Shown here piece by piece: positions 1-12,249 of a stretch of 64,000 nucleotides of DNA (position 1 is the stretch's first letter; every line of letters starts with the position of its first letter). The stretch comes from Deroplatys truncata. Taxonomy: Eukaryota > Arthropoda > Insecta > Mantodea > Mantidae. Below the pieces are notes generated by a model. The model was not told the DNA's origin, did no database searches, and saw only the letters and a list, made by a program, of their open reading frames with translations. A program made the translations under genes and the position numbers. The stretch lies in NCBI GenBank assembly GCA_030765065.1, contig CM060976.1, positions 62,418,539 through 62,482,538 on the forward strand, read 5' to 3'.

Positions 1-579
1 CATATCCTAATCGAATTCTTGTTATATAACGGGGTGCGGACAAATGGTTTTGCAGCTAAAATATTAAACTTAGTTACCCCGGCATAAACATTGGGGGACG
101 TAGACTCAGAGGCACACAAAGAGATACCAAGAACTTGCTGCACAAACATAAAGCGGACGTGGGATATTCATAACAAAATACACATTTAACACATTACCTG
201 TGGTTTATTATAATTGACATGGTGCCACTACATCGTTCACAACAGATTGCAGTCAAACATTGGAGGGAGATGCTCCACACTCACACGGAAACACGCATTC
301 CTACATAGAACCACGCGGCCTCAAGAGAAACACAAGACTGACCCACGCTTCTGATAGGAGGTGGGGAAGAAATGTCACGCCGGATGGAATTCAAACTCCA
401 GTCTGCTGCTTCTGTAACGGGTGCAGAATAGGGGCCTTCGGGCTATCTATTCGATAAACTGCTCCTTTCCCGTGAGACTGCTTCACGAAGCCTCATATCT
501 TCCTTACGTGGAGGATGAAATTAGGCGCCGGGCCGCAAAATTTTACGACCAGTTGCCATACCATCAGATCTCTCTATGT
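1..579. other. Unassigned AT-rich sequence
   Basis: No coding region, inverted repeat or recognised repeat family was seen. The short open frames here (260-457, 421-624) have no recognisable domain and no supporting signals. Confidence 0.4.
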
Positions 580-850
580 CGTCCTCCGTGGACTAGTGGT
601 ACTGTGCTAGCCACTAGTTCCTAAGGTCGCGGGTTCAAAACCGGTGGAGGGCGATGGATTTTTTTGGGCTTAAAAATCCTTAGCATGGCTTCCTTCGGGA
701 GGGAAGTAAAGCCGGTGGTCCCGTGTCGTAGATTTACGGCACGTAAAAGAACCTCAAGCCTGATAAAGAGACCTCTGAGCAAAATTACTGGTCTTTCACG
801 CCCAATATGTAACGGGACGCTAAGAACCACAGTAGGTAAAGAGCGTCCAT
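580..850 (+). repeat. tRNA-derived SINE (family SINE-A), copy 1
   Basis: The head has a box A-like stretch (TGGACTAGTGGT, 589-600) and a box B-like stretch (GGGTTCAAAACC, 631-642), as in a tRNA-derived pol III promoter. The body continues with a conserved segment (ATGGATTTTTTTGGGCTTA, then a run ending near AACCACAGTAGGTAAAG). The reverse complement of 4808-5062 matches it over its whole length, which defines the family. The tRNA-like head is too diverged to be a functional tRNA. Confidence 0.8.
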
Positions 851-2299
851 AAATAAAACTCAATTTCAATTTCTCGTTCGTCTCTTGCGGATTATAACCC
901 CAGAACAGGCCGCTTGAAACGTCACTGGCTTCCCCGCATGGCATGCGGGCACAACCGGTAAAAACTGTCGCGGTAATCTGTCGTGTTATCTTTTATTTTA
1001 CTTGGCGCCTGTTATTGTTTTACTATTTTGAATTTTGGGTTCGTTGTCCTCCGGCTAGCTATTATTTACTCAGTCGAGCAAATATCTTTTGAACAGGGCG
1101 TGTAAACGGAAAGGAGTTGTTACTAAAAGATAACACTGATAAAAGAATTAGTTTTTACACTTTTATTGCCGTCACACTTGATTAATTTCACATATTTAAT
1201 CTTGATACACGCCTGACTGAAACTGTTATATTTTCGAATGTAACTACAATCGCTTATTTGCCGCGCACTATTAATTCGCGTATTTCACATTTTGTAACTA
1301 ACTTTACGACGCGAGAGATTCTGTAGAATTGCGTAATGTGTACTTCGTGAATGCTTCCTTAGAACTGCCTGACGTGTAACTCGCGAGAGAGATTTCTTAG
1401 AACTGCGCGATACTTGCCTCTGGCTCAAGAATTTATACTCCCTCACCCCGATATGCCTAAACACTATAATCGAGCTGCTATTGGTTAATAAATCGCGCCA
1501 ACATTAGCGTCTATTTTATAAGCCAATCATAATTACAAACACATATGCTCTAGTGAAGATATTCCCTCCATTTCTAAAGAAAGGCACGCTACCCTGACGT
1601 CATTTGTTTGTCTCATCTAATTGATAAACAACTCACCCCATCGCTTCATTGTTACCCACTCCTATTGTCAGTTTCAGTGAGACCGTGTAAACTTATTTTC
1701 TAACAGTGCTTATAGTCAACAAACATACAAAATCATTGTCATACAATAATGTTAATTTACACTACAATCACTCTGGCATTCAAGTGTTGTGATATAAAAT
1801 ACTGCCTCACAACGGAGCACCTCCACCAGCAGCTAAGGCTGAGCTCCTATACAATCCCTTCAAGAGTAGCTTAGACTTCAAAACTACTACCTCTACAATT
1901 TGAAAAATGAAAAATTACCAACACCAGCGGTGCACAAGGGCCGTTGCACCATGACCGGCAACTGTTGAGGAACAAACTTTGTTACCTCATTTCTCTCCCC
2001 TACAAAAATCTCAACCGCCACCCTGCAACCCCCATATCCCGTCACTACGTGGTTAAGCCCTAATTAGAGCAGATACACGCCTAACACACCTTCGGGTTGC
2101 CCTCAGCCCGCCAATATGTCGTCGTCATCGCACTTGCGTTTACTCGTGGAAAGCTTGAATTGTTTGTTTTGTTGGAGACATAATGAGACTGTAGCTGGAA
2201 GCCCTGCAGTTGTAGTTTCTGGATACTGATCTTCTGAAGAAACTAATATTAATTGATCGTCAGTGAATAGAAGGGTAGAATGTATTTCCTCTTCTTTTT
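851..2299. other. Unassigned sequence
   Basis: No long open frame and no recognised repeat. The stretch around 1260-1500 is locally richer in CpG (CGCG-containing words) than its surroundings. It could be decayed repeat or regulatory DNA, but nothing decides this. Confidence 0.35.
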
Positions 2300-2645
2300 C
2301 TTTAACGGATTACCTTCCTCTTTGGAGGGCTTACATCCCTGAGGACTTGCTTGGATCAGCAGTCTATCGAGGAGTAAGCAAACTCTGGATCAGAGTATAT
2401 CCAGAATAGTGATTAGCCCAATGCCTAGTAGTGGTGGTGAAGGAGGAGAAAATGAAATGTAGTGATGAAAACAATGATAGTGATAATTTGTTCTCGAAAC
2501 AAATTATCCAACCTAACATTCGCCTAGCGACGGAAGGAAAATCACGAAAAAAAAAGCCTGCGGTCAGATTGGTCGATCCTGGGGTTGGAACCCGGGACAT
2601 CCCGAATGAGGTCACAAACGTTGTCGCCTGAGCCATTCAGCTCGG
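2300..2645 (-). repeat. SINE-B copy (tRNA-derived), minus strand
   Basis: Read on the minus strand it starts with the SINE-B head (ACCGAGCTGAATGGCTCAGG at about 2643-2624), with box B-like GGGTTCCAACCCC near 2587-2575. The tail around 2290-2430 resembles the tails of the copies at 46195-46565, 54393-54725 and 57935-58275. Internal decay has removed any coding capacity. Confidence 0.75.
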
Positions 2646-4247
2646 TAGCATTTATTTTAAAGGATTAAATATACTTTGGTGCCACCGAATATCGAAATTC
2701 TCTGCCTGCTATTTAGCAACGGTGATGATCACTAATAGGAAAATAGTTTCGAGGGTGGGTGGATTCATTATAACCTCATTCACCTTGACCTATTGGAATA
2801 GGTTCCTCTGAAAAATTAGTTAACTCTCATCTTCTCGCATGTTTTAGTAGTCAGAGCCCATTAATAACAGTGAGCTTGCTTTCGTATTATCAAGTGTCAG
2901 AACTGGTAGGAGGCCGTTAGAGCCAGAAGTTCTTGGACAAGGAGTGTTGTTTGATAATTTAGGTACAGATAGAATTTTATGTAAAGTGATTATGGCCTAT
3001 GCAGCAGGATCATAACGTTGCGCAAATTGAGAAAGATTCACCTTTGGCCTAGTAGCAAGATTTCAGAGGCGGCTAGTGTGTACACGGATGTCCGAGGAGT
3101 TAGCAAATATAAAGCTCCTTTAAATCGACGGGGCTAACTAGGAAAACTTGATATCTAAATTTTCATTAAGTTGTCTAACAATTTTCTTTAGTTTATAAAA
3201 GAAAAAGAAAAAATGATGAAGACGTATGTTATATTATTGTAGATTTATCTGGTTACTCCTCTTTGTTTGGGTTCACTTCTTTGAGAAGCCACTTATCTGA
3301 GTAAACATGCGTATCACACATTAATGTGTAGCTATCCCTCTCCATAATGTCCGTTTCTAACCTAATTCTGAGCTTTTAAAATATTCTTTACATTAAAGCA
3401 TTAGGTTTAATCAATTTTAGTAATTGAACCACACTTGTGATGCCACAAAAAACAATAGCACAGTAAACATTGTTTGAAGAGATAGAGACAGAAGAAATTA
3501 TAACAGCCGTAGGATCTGCGCGTCTAAACTCGAATAATCCACTTTAGCTACATTTTCCTTGCTTCGCGACATTCCGTTAGCCATATTTTTTCATCACGTT
3601 CGCAATAGCTTCTGACAAGATTTCCGCAAAAGTTAAGCGGTCGCCAAGAAGGGCCCAATGTTTTCGATAAAGCAACAACTCCTATACAATTTAAGAACCC
3701 AGGATACTACACAATCAACTCTGCGTATTAAATAACTCCCCTTTCCGTAAGCTTCTTAAAATTTCATACCTCCTTCCCGCGTACGGAATAATGTCCGGAA
3801 ATTGCAGCAAGCTATACATGTATTGATACAGCTGCACTAGTTATATTAATACAATGTTCATCATCTCTTTGCGTCTAGCCAAGAAATCTAGGCACAGATG
3901 CCAGGTTCATCCACTAAATGAAAGAGGATTCAGTAAGGACACTACCATAACCTCTTGAAGGAAATGAGAGATGGTGACCCACAATTTGTGTGGCACGGCC
4001 TAATGGAAGAGCGCACGCATGTACATTAGACGGCTAAAGTCTCGCATCGCGATCGTCTGCTGTTGAACAGCAGGCAATGCAAAGAGAAAGAAATGCAGAA
4101 TTCTTCTTCTATGCACGCAAAGCAAGCATAAGGTTTGGGGTTTGCAAACTCTTGCGTTGCGTGACTATGTGAATGCTTCCATTAAACAACATGAATGCAA
4201 AGTCTTGCACTTATACTACGTCTACGCTTACATTTTATTGTGAATGG
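2646..4247. other. Unassigned sequence
   Basis: About 1.6 kb without a supportable gene or recognised repeat. Scattered stop codons occur in all frames. Confidence 0.35.
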
Positions 4248-4248
4248 G

Positions 4249-4342
4249 CCCTTACTTCCCTTCCGAAGGAAGCCTTGCTAAGTGTTTTTACGCCCGAAAA
4301 AAATCCATCGCCCTCCGCCGGGTTTGAACACGCGAGCGTGAT
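4249..4342 (-). repeat. SINE-A fragment, minus strand
   Basis: It matches the central part of SINE-A: the CTTCCGAAGGAAGCCTTGCTAAG block, then TTTTTACGCCC and the box B-like GGGTTTGAAC. Only about 90 bp survive. Confidence 0.7.
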
Positions 4343-4807
4343 ACAGTGTATATAAGAAGAATTACGCATGTCTCGTGAACATGTACTTTATTTCTGCAGT
4401 ATTATTTATAACATATACAGCTGACTTATATAACTGAAATGTCTTCATTAAATCATTAATGCAAATCGCTACGTCACAAGGTGCACATGAATACGATTTT
4501 GTCAATTTATTGCAATGAATTGCAACCTGCAACTTTGTATTCTGTAGTTTATATGATGGAATATCGGCAAAATAAATGCCGCCCATGGTTCTTCATTAAA
4601 CGTTTTATTTGATGGAAGTGACACTTTCTGTAGGTAGCTTATCCTCACATTTTGAAATACAACGCTTGTGTGTTTCCGTGTTGACATGTCTTAGGACGTT
4701 ACTTGATCTACTATACCAAGAAGCAATTGTGCTATTGCACGGTTTGCAATAAAGGTTTTCATTAATAATAGAGAAAACAAAACATTAAATTGAGCTTTTT
4801 TTATGGA
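4343..4807. other. Unassigned sequence
   Basis: AT-rich and non-coding. The overlapping minus-strand frames at 4362-4586 and 4502-4687 show no recognisable motif. Confidence 0.35.
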
Positions 4808-5062
4808 TGCTCTTTAACTGCTGTGGTCCTCAGCGTCCCATTCTATATTGGGATGAAAGACCGGTTATGGTGCTCAGAGGCATCTTTATCGGCTTGAGGT
4901 GCCGTAAATCAACGACACGGAACATCGGCTTTACTTTCCTTCCAAAGGAAGTCGTGCTAAGGATTTTTACGCCCGAAAAATCCATCGCTCTCTGCCGGGT
5001 TTGAATCCGCGACCTCGGGAACTAGAGGCTAGCATGGTAACCACTACACCACGGAGGATGAC
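4808..5062 (-). repeat. SINE-A copy 2, minus strand
   Basis: Its reverse complement aligns end to end with 580-850. It has a box A-like TGGTGTAGTGGT, a box B-like GGATTCAAACCC, and the same body and tail. The box B matches the tRNA consensus better than copy 1 does, so it may be the younger copy. Confidence 0.82.
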
Positions 5063-5079
5063 GGCTTTCTGTAACGATC

Positions 5080-5345
5080 TCCCTGTCCCTGATGGTGGTC
5101 ATGCCCATGGAGGGGCTTGTATCTTGGTGCTTGGGACCTTTACTGGACTCCGGTCCAGTTATTTACTGATTTACAAACGGTAACTCTGCGTATTACCCTA
5201 CCATCTCTTTCTTTCGCCCTTGCACTTTGTACTTTCCACCTAATTCTACTAGGGCTGCGGAGGGCTTTCTAGATTTGCTTCCCCAGCTCCCCTAACCATT
5301 TCTTATCTTAGGTGATTTCAATGCCCATCATTGTCTAGGAATAAT
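5080..5345 (+). pseudogene. LINE endonuclease-domain fragment (APE type)
   Basis: The translation contains the hallmark segment FLILGDFNAHHCLG (about 5301-5342), the metal-binding GDFN-H region of apurinic endonuclease-like domains in non-LTR retrotransposons. It is preceded by TLYFPPN and, in another frame, by TDLQTVTLRITLPS. At least one frameshift and one in-frame stop break it. It matches the missing first part of the LINE that resumes near 7590 on the same strand, so both may be pieces of one insertion. That link is an inference. Confidence 0.7.
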
Positions 5346-7589
5346 AGATTTCGGCAAAAGAGGTATGAAGGTGTTAATAAGAGAAGGTGTTACAGACATT
5401 CCTTTCGTGATGACTATTCAGGAAGCAAACTACGAGCGCTTACAGGAGGAAGAAGAGATTGCGGCGGAGAAATTCTTTGTGGAAAGAATAAATGTCGGCT
5501 TATATCAATTAAGTGTAATAAGGGGCGACAAAGAAGACAAAGGAAAAAAATTAAAAAAGGAAGAAAAAGACAAAGATGAAAAAGAAGAATTGGAAAAAAA
5601 TTAATAAATGGCATCGACCCGGAAAATGCGGATAGAGATTATTAAATAAGCCCAACGAAAAGGAAGACGAAGTGTGTTTATTCGAGGAATCTTGCACCGA
5701 ACTGAACGCTTTTGTTTGTAAACATGTGGATGATCGTCCCTCCGACAAGGATAGAAGAGTTCGCCAGCACTCATTCGGTTTGAAACATGTGAAAACGAGT
5801 AAGACTTTTGGACGTCATCACATAAAATTTCTCCGACCTTATAAATTACCGTCCCCTAAAATTCCTGAAATAGAACCAAACACATTCTCCTAATAGTAAT
5901 TGTCCACCAGAGATATAATGAAATGTAGTAGCAAGATACCATGTTTAGATTTATGTGTAAATACCCGCTGATTCAGACTGACAAAGTGATCGTTGTTATG
6001 AAAACAAAGGATCAATAACCATACCACTGGATTTTGTCAGGAAATACTATGTGAAAAGGAATTGTAACCCACTTAACGCAGGTAGCAGGAAAAGAAAATA
6101 TCGGTCACCGAACGGAGAGGAACTACTATAGTGTAGTCAACACTCAGGGGTGAGCATAATCAGCGCCTGAAAGTGCAACAGGGGTAGCCAAACTTAACAA
6201 AAATAATAAATGCTCTGTAAATAACTAACTACCTGATTGTATATTATTCTAGGTTAGGGTTGCTGTTATTGTTTTGCAAAACTCACATATAGCATTGTTC
6301 TATCCACAATACTTCAGTGCATTTTACAACTTATGTGGGGCATGTCGCTAACACTTATGTAATCTTTATGTTAGTGTGTATCCACCATATTGCGGTATCA
6401 GTTATATGTATAGTGTGTTTATACTGTATTTTGTGTAAATAGTCGATGTATCCTAGGGCAGTATTTTGTAGCGATATTTCCGCCGATTAAGAATACATAA
6501 AGGGGAACTCTGTAATAATTATAGTTTAGGAATTATTAATAATTAACATTCAATTTGATAAATTTTCCTAATTTTAAAGCCGTAGGATTAAAAACTGTAT
6601 CAATCGAAAGCCCTTCAGAAGCTGTAAATATGTTAAGTTTCAATAATATTTTTAAATAAATAAATGCGTAATTGCATAAGAAAAACTGCAAGATTTAGGC
6701 AAAAAAATAAAAGTAGCTTCGTGTTAGACCGTCCATTATGCTTTCCGAGCGTGGGGCCATAAAAATCGACACCTTCTTTTGTACTTCGTGGATTTGAGGC
6801 AAGTTTTAAGGATAAACAGACGCTATGAGGCAACGGATATTTCTTACAGTTAGGCTTTGAATTTTCAACCAGGAAACTAATAAACGTAGAGAATAAGTGT
6901 GAGAACCAATGGAAACATAGGGAGACCCAATGATATGTATAAAATTTGGAGGCGAGCAGTCCTTGATATATGTGAATGTGAGCGTGGTTTTAGGACAGTT
7001 TGTCATGATTCTCCGTTGAGGTAACGCGTAGCACTCCGGGTCAGAAAAGGGCACTAAGTTCCGAAATTTGATAAGTACCGCGCAATTATGCAGCTATAAA
7101 GTGATGTAGATAGAAAAATGTATGTAATGTGCTAACTGTATTCTTCGATATAACTATATCCAAGCTCATAAACGAGTTAATGTTAGTCAAGTGACTATTT
7201 CAAGTTCGCGCGAACCTAAAGAACGCTGATAGAGCACCGAGATATTAAATAACTAACCGGAGCAAATTTTAGTGTTCTAAGAGACAATAGTGGGAAGACA
7301 GTGCTAAAAAGAAGCACACCTGTTGGAGAATATCAATGAATTTTGCAGGATTTCTAGCATAAGAGTCAGAAAAGCGAAAACAGTGTTTTTTCAAGACAAT
7401 ATCCTGGTGTCACCACTCCCTCAATCCTACTCTGACAACTGTAGGGAATTTCAGGCCGATTCGCCGACAGTTGACCCTGAGATAAACGGGAAGTGCTTCC
7501 TGAATGATATCGGCGATCACGAGTCCTGAAGACTTCACCTACAACAACGCAGATACAAGAACGACTGCGAGGTAAGATTAACACAACGA
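5346..7589. other. Unassigned block between two LINE pieces
   Basis: This 2.2-kb stretch separates an endonuclease fragment from the rest of an apparently similar LINE. It contains a Lys/Glu-rich frame at 5365-5604 (low-complexity, alternating K and E) with no recognisable domain. No terminal inverted repeats were found at its edges. It could be an insertion or unrelated DNA. Confidence 0.35.
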
Positions 7590-10540
7590 AGTAAAGGCAG
7601 TCAAAACGCTACACCTCTTTGCGCTGGTCTGTGGTTTCTAATACAGCAGTGAGCACTACCCTGTTTTGCTTCATATGGTTGTTCGTGGAGTTAACCCTAC
7701 TTGCCCATCAAAGTGGGTGTTTCGTAGAACACACTGACCCCTTTATTCCAAACTTGTGGCCCTAGACAACACTGCCTCCTTTCGTCATATTGATGCACGG
7801 GTCCAATATCTTCGATACTAGGCGGTGCTGAGCTTTTCATTCCTCAAATATCGTTTATTGGGTGACGTACTTTCCGATCCTGGTGATCGGAGGAATGTAG
7901 TGCAGCTCTCCGAGCTCGCCGTAAGGCCTTGAATGTGTTCGAACGTCATCCGACGATAGAGAATATGATTACTTTTAAAAAGCTGCGTGCTCAAGCTCGC
8001 AAAATACTTTGGCGGTGTAAGAAGTCTTCTTGGGAACAGTTTGTCTCCACTTTGTCACGTTGCACTTCCCCCTCCTGGCTGTGGAATAAAATCCAACGAC
8101 TTTGTGGTAAACCTCCTTCATCTATCCCTGGACCTTCTGTGGCTGGCAACGTTGTTACTGACCCCCATCACATAGCCAATTCCCTGGGTGGAGTCTTTGT
8201 CTTTAGTTCTTCCCACTGTGAACCGCAATTCTTGGTTGTCAAGGGTGAGTCCTCTGGTTTTGATTTTGTCTCTCAGAACCATTAGATTATAATCAGCCCT
8301 TCTCATTAGCTGATTTGAAATTAGCCTTGTCGGTCATTTCTGATATTGCCCCTGGCCCGGATGGTATTCGTGCACTAATGCTTAAATACTTGCCTCTAAG
8401 TAGTTATATCTTTCTTTTAGACACATTTAACCATATTTGGCAGCATGGCGCTTTCCTCTCATTGGCGCGATTCCATTACCGTTCCTCTTCTTAAGTCTGG
8501 AAAAGACCCGCGGTTGCCAACTAGCTACCGACCCATTTCTCTAACAAGCTGTATTTGTAATGTAATGGAGCGGAAGGTCGCTAAACGATTGATGTGGTGA
8601 CTTGAAGCGTATTCAATTACTCCTGTAAAATGCAGTTTTCGACAACAGCGTTGTACTGTTGACCATTTGGTTTAATTGGCGACTCACATTTATGATTCTT
8701 TTCTACGCAGACTACGGATGATTGCAGTCTTTTTTATTTAGAAAAAGCCTATGATACCGCCTGGCGTATAGGTATCCTCCGCCATCTGTTCCGTTGGAAT
8801 TTCCGTGGCCATCTTCCTGTCCTTTTGCAGCAGTTTATAGATGCCCGTACTTTTCGAGTACGGGTGAGATCTTCTTTCTTCCTGGTCTTTAGACAGGAGA
8901 ACGGTATGACGCAAGGCTCGGTATTGAGTGTTCTTTTGTTTGCTACAGCCATTAATTCCATTGTGTCGAACGTTCGAACAGGCATCACGCCGTTTCTCTT
9001 TTTAGATGATTTTGCATTTGTTGTAGCTCTGGGCGTACGCGCTTCAGTGCTTTCTCGAGATATCTTACACACTTGGAGTTCGGAGAATGGGTTTAAATTT
9101 TCAGCGGAGAAAACCCGCTGTCCTAATTTTTGGCGTCGTAAAGAGTTTCCTGCTTCCTATCTCCCTCTTGGTGGAGTGAAACTGCCGTTTGTTGAGGAAG
9201 CTACATTTATCGGCCTCTTTTTGATCGTGGACTTTGCTGGGGACCTCATATTTTATGCTTTCGCGGACGCTGTGCTCGCTCCCTGCAATTACTTTCTGTC
9301 CTTAGTGGCTCTTCTTGGGGTGCCGCTGCGTCTCTACCGGGCTTTAATACGTTCGAAACTTGACAATGAGTCCGTGGTTTATTCTTCTGCGACGATTGGA
9401 TCCTGTCCACCATCAAGGCTTTAGATTAGCCCTGGGAGCTTTTCTTACTAGTCCCATCTGTTGTTTGTACGTGGAATCTGGTGAACCATCCCTTTGGATA
9501 CGTCGGGATATTCTTCTTTGTAATTATGCCTCCGCTTTGCGTGCACTGCCTTATCACCCCGTCTATTGTACGTTCTTTGGTGCCACTTTGTATTATCGTT
9601 ATCGCAATAGTCCGTCTGCACTGCTTCCTGCGGGATGCAGGTTTCGGAACTTACTGTCAAAGTTGGATGCAGTACTTCCTTTGCTTTTCCGTAGGAAATT
9701 TTCCTCCATGAATACGCCACACCCCTCTGGTCGGCTTGATCTGGCTCAGTTGTCCAAGGACACTACTACAGCTCCTATATATGCAACCCATTTCGCGGCT
9801 TTGAAACATGACTTTCCTGGATACCATTTCTATATACTGATGGTTCTCGATTGATTCCTGTAGTTATTGGTTCCCATGTTGTACACAAGACTGGTTTTCC
9901 CCTTAGCACTTCTGTTTTTACTGCCGAACTGTATGCTATATTTAAAGCCACGTTGTTTATCCGCTCCTTTTCCCTGCGCTCTAGTGTCCTTTGTTCCGAT
10001 TCCCTCAGTGCTTCACTTAGTTTACGGGACTCTAGAGCCCACACCCACTTGTTCAGAAAATCCACGATCAGTTCCACTCTATTTTGATGGCTTTCGGGTG
10101 GTCTTTGTCTGGGTTTATGGACATCGTGGCATTGTAGGAAATGAACTGTCAGATCAGGCCGCGAAGACTGCTGTTCTACACCCTGATGAACTGATGGGTT
10201 CTGCGCTGCCTCTATACGGATTTGCAGGTTTTCCTGCGCCAGCAGATGCTCTCTCAATGGCATGCGGAGTGGCTTACATCTACCGCCAATCTCCGAGAGG
10301 TCAAGGCTACAACGCTTCCTTGGCGTTGTTCTTCTCGTCTTTCACGTCGCGAGGAGACCGTGCTTGCTCGGCTTCGTTATTTTAGTCACGGCTACCTCCA
10401 TAGGGGTGAACCCCCGCCCTCGCTGTTTCCACTTCAATATGCCCTTAACAGTAAAGCATTTCATTACTCAGTGTTGTTTCTATTCTGCCCTACGCGAAGG
10501 ATTAGACTCTCTGCTAGTTAAATTCAGGTTTTAGGGGATG
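7590..10540 (+). pseudogene. I/LOA/R1-group LINE: endonuclease end, reverse transcriptase, RNase H
   Basis: Several frames together carry an ordered LINE ORF2. From the left: the end of the endonuclease (SSEHYPVLLHMVV, near 7640); the linker with ALNVFERHPTIENMITFKKL (7929-7990); reverse transcriptase motifs APGPDGI (about 8349) and YRPISLTSC (about 8530); the active-site box FLDDFAF (about 8996, LDD replacing the usual ADD); an RNase H domain with YTDGS (9833-9847), AELYAI, LCSDS (about 9985) and a WVYGHRGIVGNELSDQA segment (about 10110-10170); and a C-terminal zinc-knuckle-like LTVKHFITQC (about 10445). The RNase H domain points to the I/LOA/R1 group rather than Jockey or CR1. At least five frame breaks and stops make it inactive. 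The region to about 10860, ending in a GTAGT/ACTAC-rich tract, is probably its 3' untranslated end. Confidence 0.85.
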
Positions 10541-10920
10541 ACTGCCTCTATCGCTAAGCTTTCTCCTACGTTAAATTCAGTGGCTTCTTAAAACAAATTT
10601 AATTGTTTAGTTTCTGGTGTGTTACTGCCTTTTAAACTGTGTCAATTCTACCTCAAGTGCTTGTGCTTGCTGAGAATTAGTTCTGGTATCTTTTGATTTG
10701 TGAATTGTTTTGTATCTAACTTCTGTATTTTTGTTTATTCTTGCTCTTCTGTAATCTGAGTTGCTTAACCTTGTACTTGTTTTGGTTTTTGCTTATGTAT
10801 TGATCTGAATAAATCTATAGCCAGAGGGTGGCGCTGATGACCGTCGTAGTTATGCGCTACTCAAAGTACTACTACGACGACGAGTACTACTAGTACTAGT
10901 AGTAGTACTTGCTGTCAAAG
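10541..10920 (+). repeat. Probable LINE 3' UTR and terminal microsatellite
   Basis: T-rich sequence follows the last LINE coding segment. It passes through GAATAAATC at about 10808 and a GATGACCGTCGTAG block into a run of TAC/TACTAG repeats (10866-10910). Short simple repeats at the 3' end suit I-group LINEs. The exact end is uncertain. Confidence 0.5.
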
Positions 10921-11197
10921 GTATCTCTACCATGGATGAATCTCGTTCATCAACACACGATTATCAGACAATAGGCTGACTTGAGTCAAATGATTGAGTA
11001 TCAGCTCCGTTATTGCCAATGCCACTATCAATAGTAGCAATACGGGAACCCTCTTTCTCCACTACTAATTGCGACCTGGAGTTTATTAAATAACATACTT
11101 CTCCTATACTTGATTTGGTTAAGAGTTCTGTTAGGAAAGTGCTCGATCAGTTTTTTATTAATAAATTTCCCAAATTTAACACAATATTCAATAAGTT

Positions 11198-11530
11198 TTA
11201 AAACATTTTTGTCATTCCAAGAATTACTGCGTTAATTATCACATATTGCTCGGCTCCTTTCCTGTTCCTTGTTACTGAATGATTATACCATTCGTGTGTA
11301 CTCAGGCCTCTCCGAGTAATGAAGCCTTTGTTACATTCCGAACACATAAGTTCATAATGTTGCTCAACTGGAGAGCCGGAACATTTTGGAATGTGGCATT
11401 GAACTACATGCATCATGCCAATGGATTTGGAACGGGCCGATAATAATAGTTCAGGTTGTATAAACAGGTGCTGTATGTTAAACTGCTTTAAACGGTCATC
11501 GAGTTTCTGAAAATATCTATCTATTATCAA
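11198..11530 (-). pseudogene. Zinc-finger fragment, possibly from a LINE N-terminus
   Basis: A 110-residue frame contains one clear C2H2-type finger: C83 and C86, then FITRRGLSTHEWYNH, in the order C-x2-C-x12-H-x4-H. The wording CNKGF-TRRGLS-HE resembles fingers at the N-terminus of R2-like retrotransposon proteins as well as ordinary cellular fingers. No other domain or promoter is seen, and downstream on this strand the sequence becomes the antisense of a LINE. I infer a fragment. A host zinc-finger exon is the alternative. Confidence 0.35.
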
Positions 11531-12249
11531 AATATAAACGTACAGTTAGTCGTCCTATATGGAAAACTAATTTAAAACCATAATTTGTAGTTCCCACCAT
11601 TATAGGTCATAATAAATCAATAATTCATAATTAAAGTGCAAACTACTAACACGGAATATGTGCACCATTCAAAAATTCATAATTAGGAGTGAGAAAACAC
11701 ACAAAAATGTGAGTCAATAATACAATACAGTACATTAGATGAGAGCGTAAACTAAAACTCGCCAGACGGTGAAAGAATTACGCAACTAACGTTAAAAACA
11801 ATGTGATGCAGTTGCCTTTAAATTTCCTTTACATATTTCGGCCAATATAATTTACCTGTTATAATACAAATCTAAAAAGAAAAGAAATCGCCACCGCCGA
11901 TAAAGGCAATTCTAGAATAATTAACAAAAATTATTGCAGATAATAATTATTAATTATCTTGTATAGTAAACAGGCAATATCATCTAGCGTAATTTCAGCT
12001 GAAGGAAATAAAATAATGTAGGAACTAATTTATCCAGTCCATAAATAGTCCATTAGGGAAAGCGTAATCCAATTGTTTAACTTGACAACTAAACTGAATA
12101 CCTATTAAAGCAAAAAACGTGGGAAAAAAAAGGTTGGTGATATGCACAGTTGATACAACTATTCAACACCACACGTCAAACCACATGTTTAGGTTGGTAA
12201 CAAAACTGATATGCTTAAGAACACGTGCAACATAGACCCTTAACATATA
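11531..12249. other. Unassigned AT-rich sequence
   Basis: No gene or repeat recognised. Confidence 0.35.

Noticed and set aside
5365-5604. Lys/Glu-rich acidic-basic protein
   Set aside because: Low-complexity A/G-rich DNA; no start context, domain or conserved partner.
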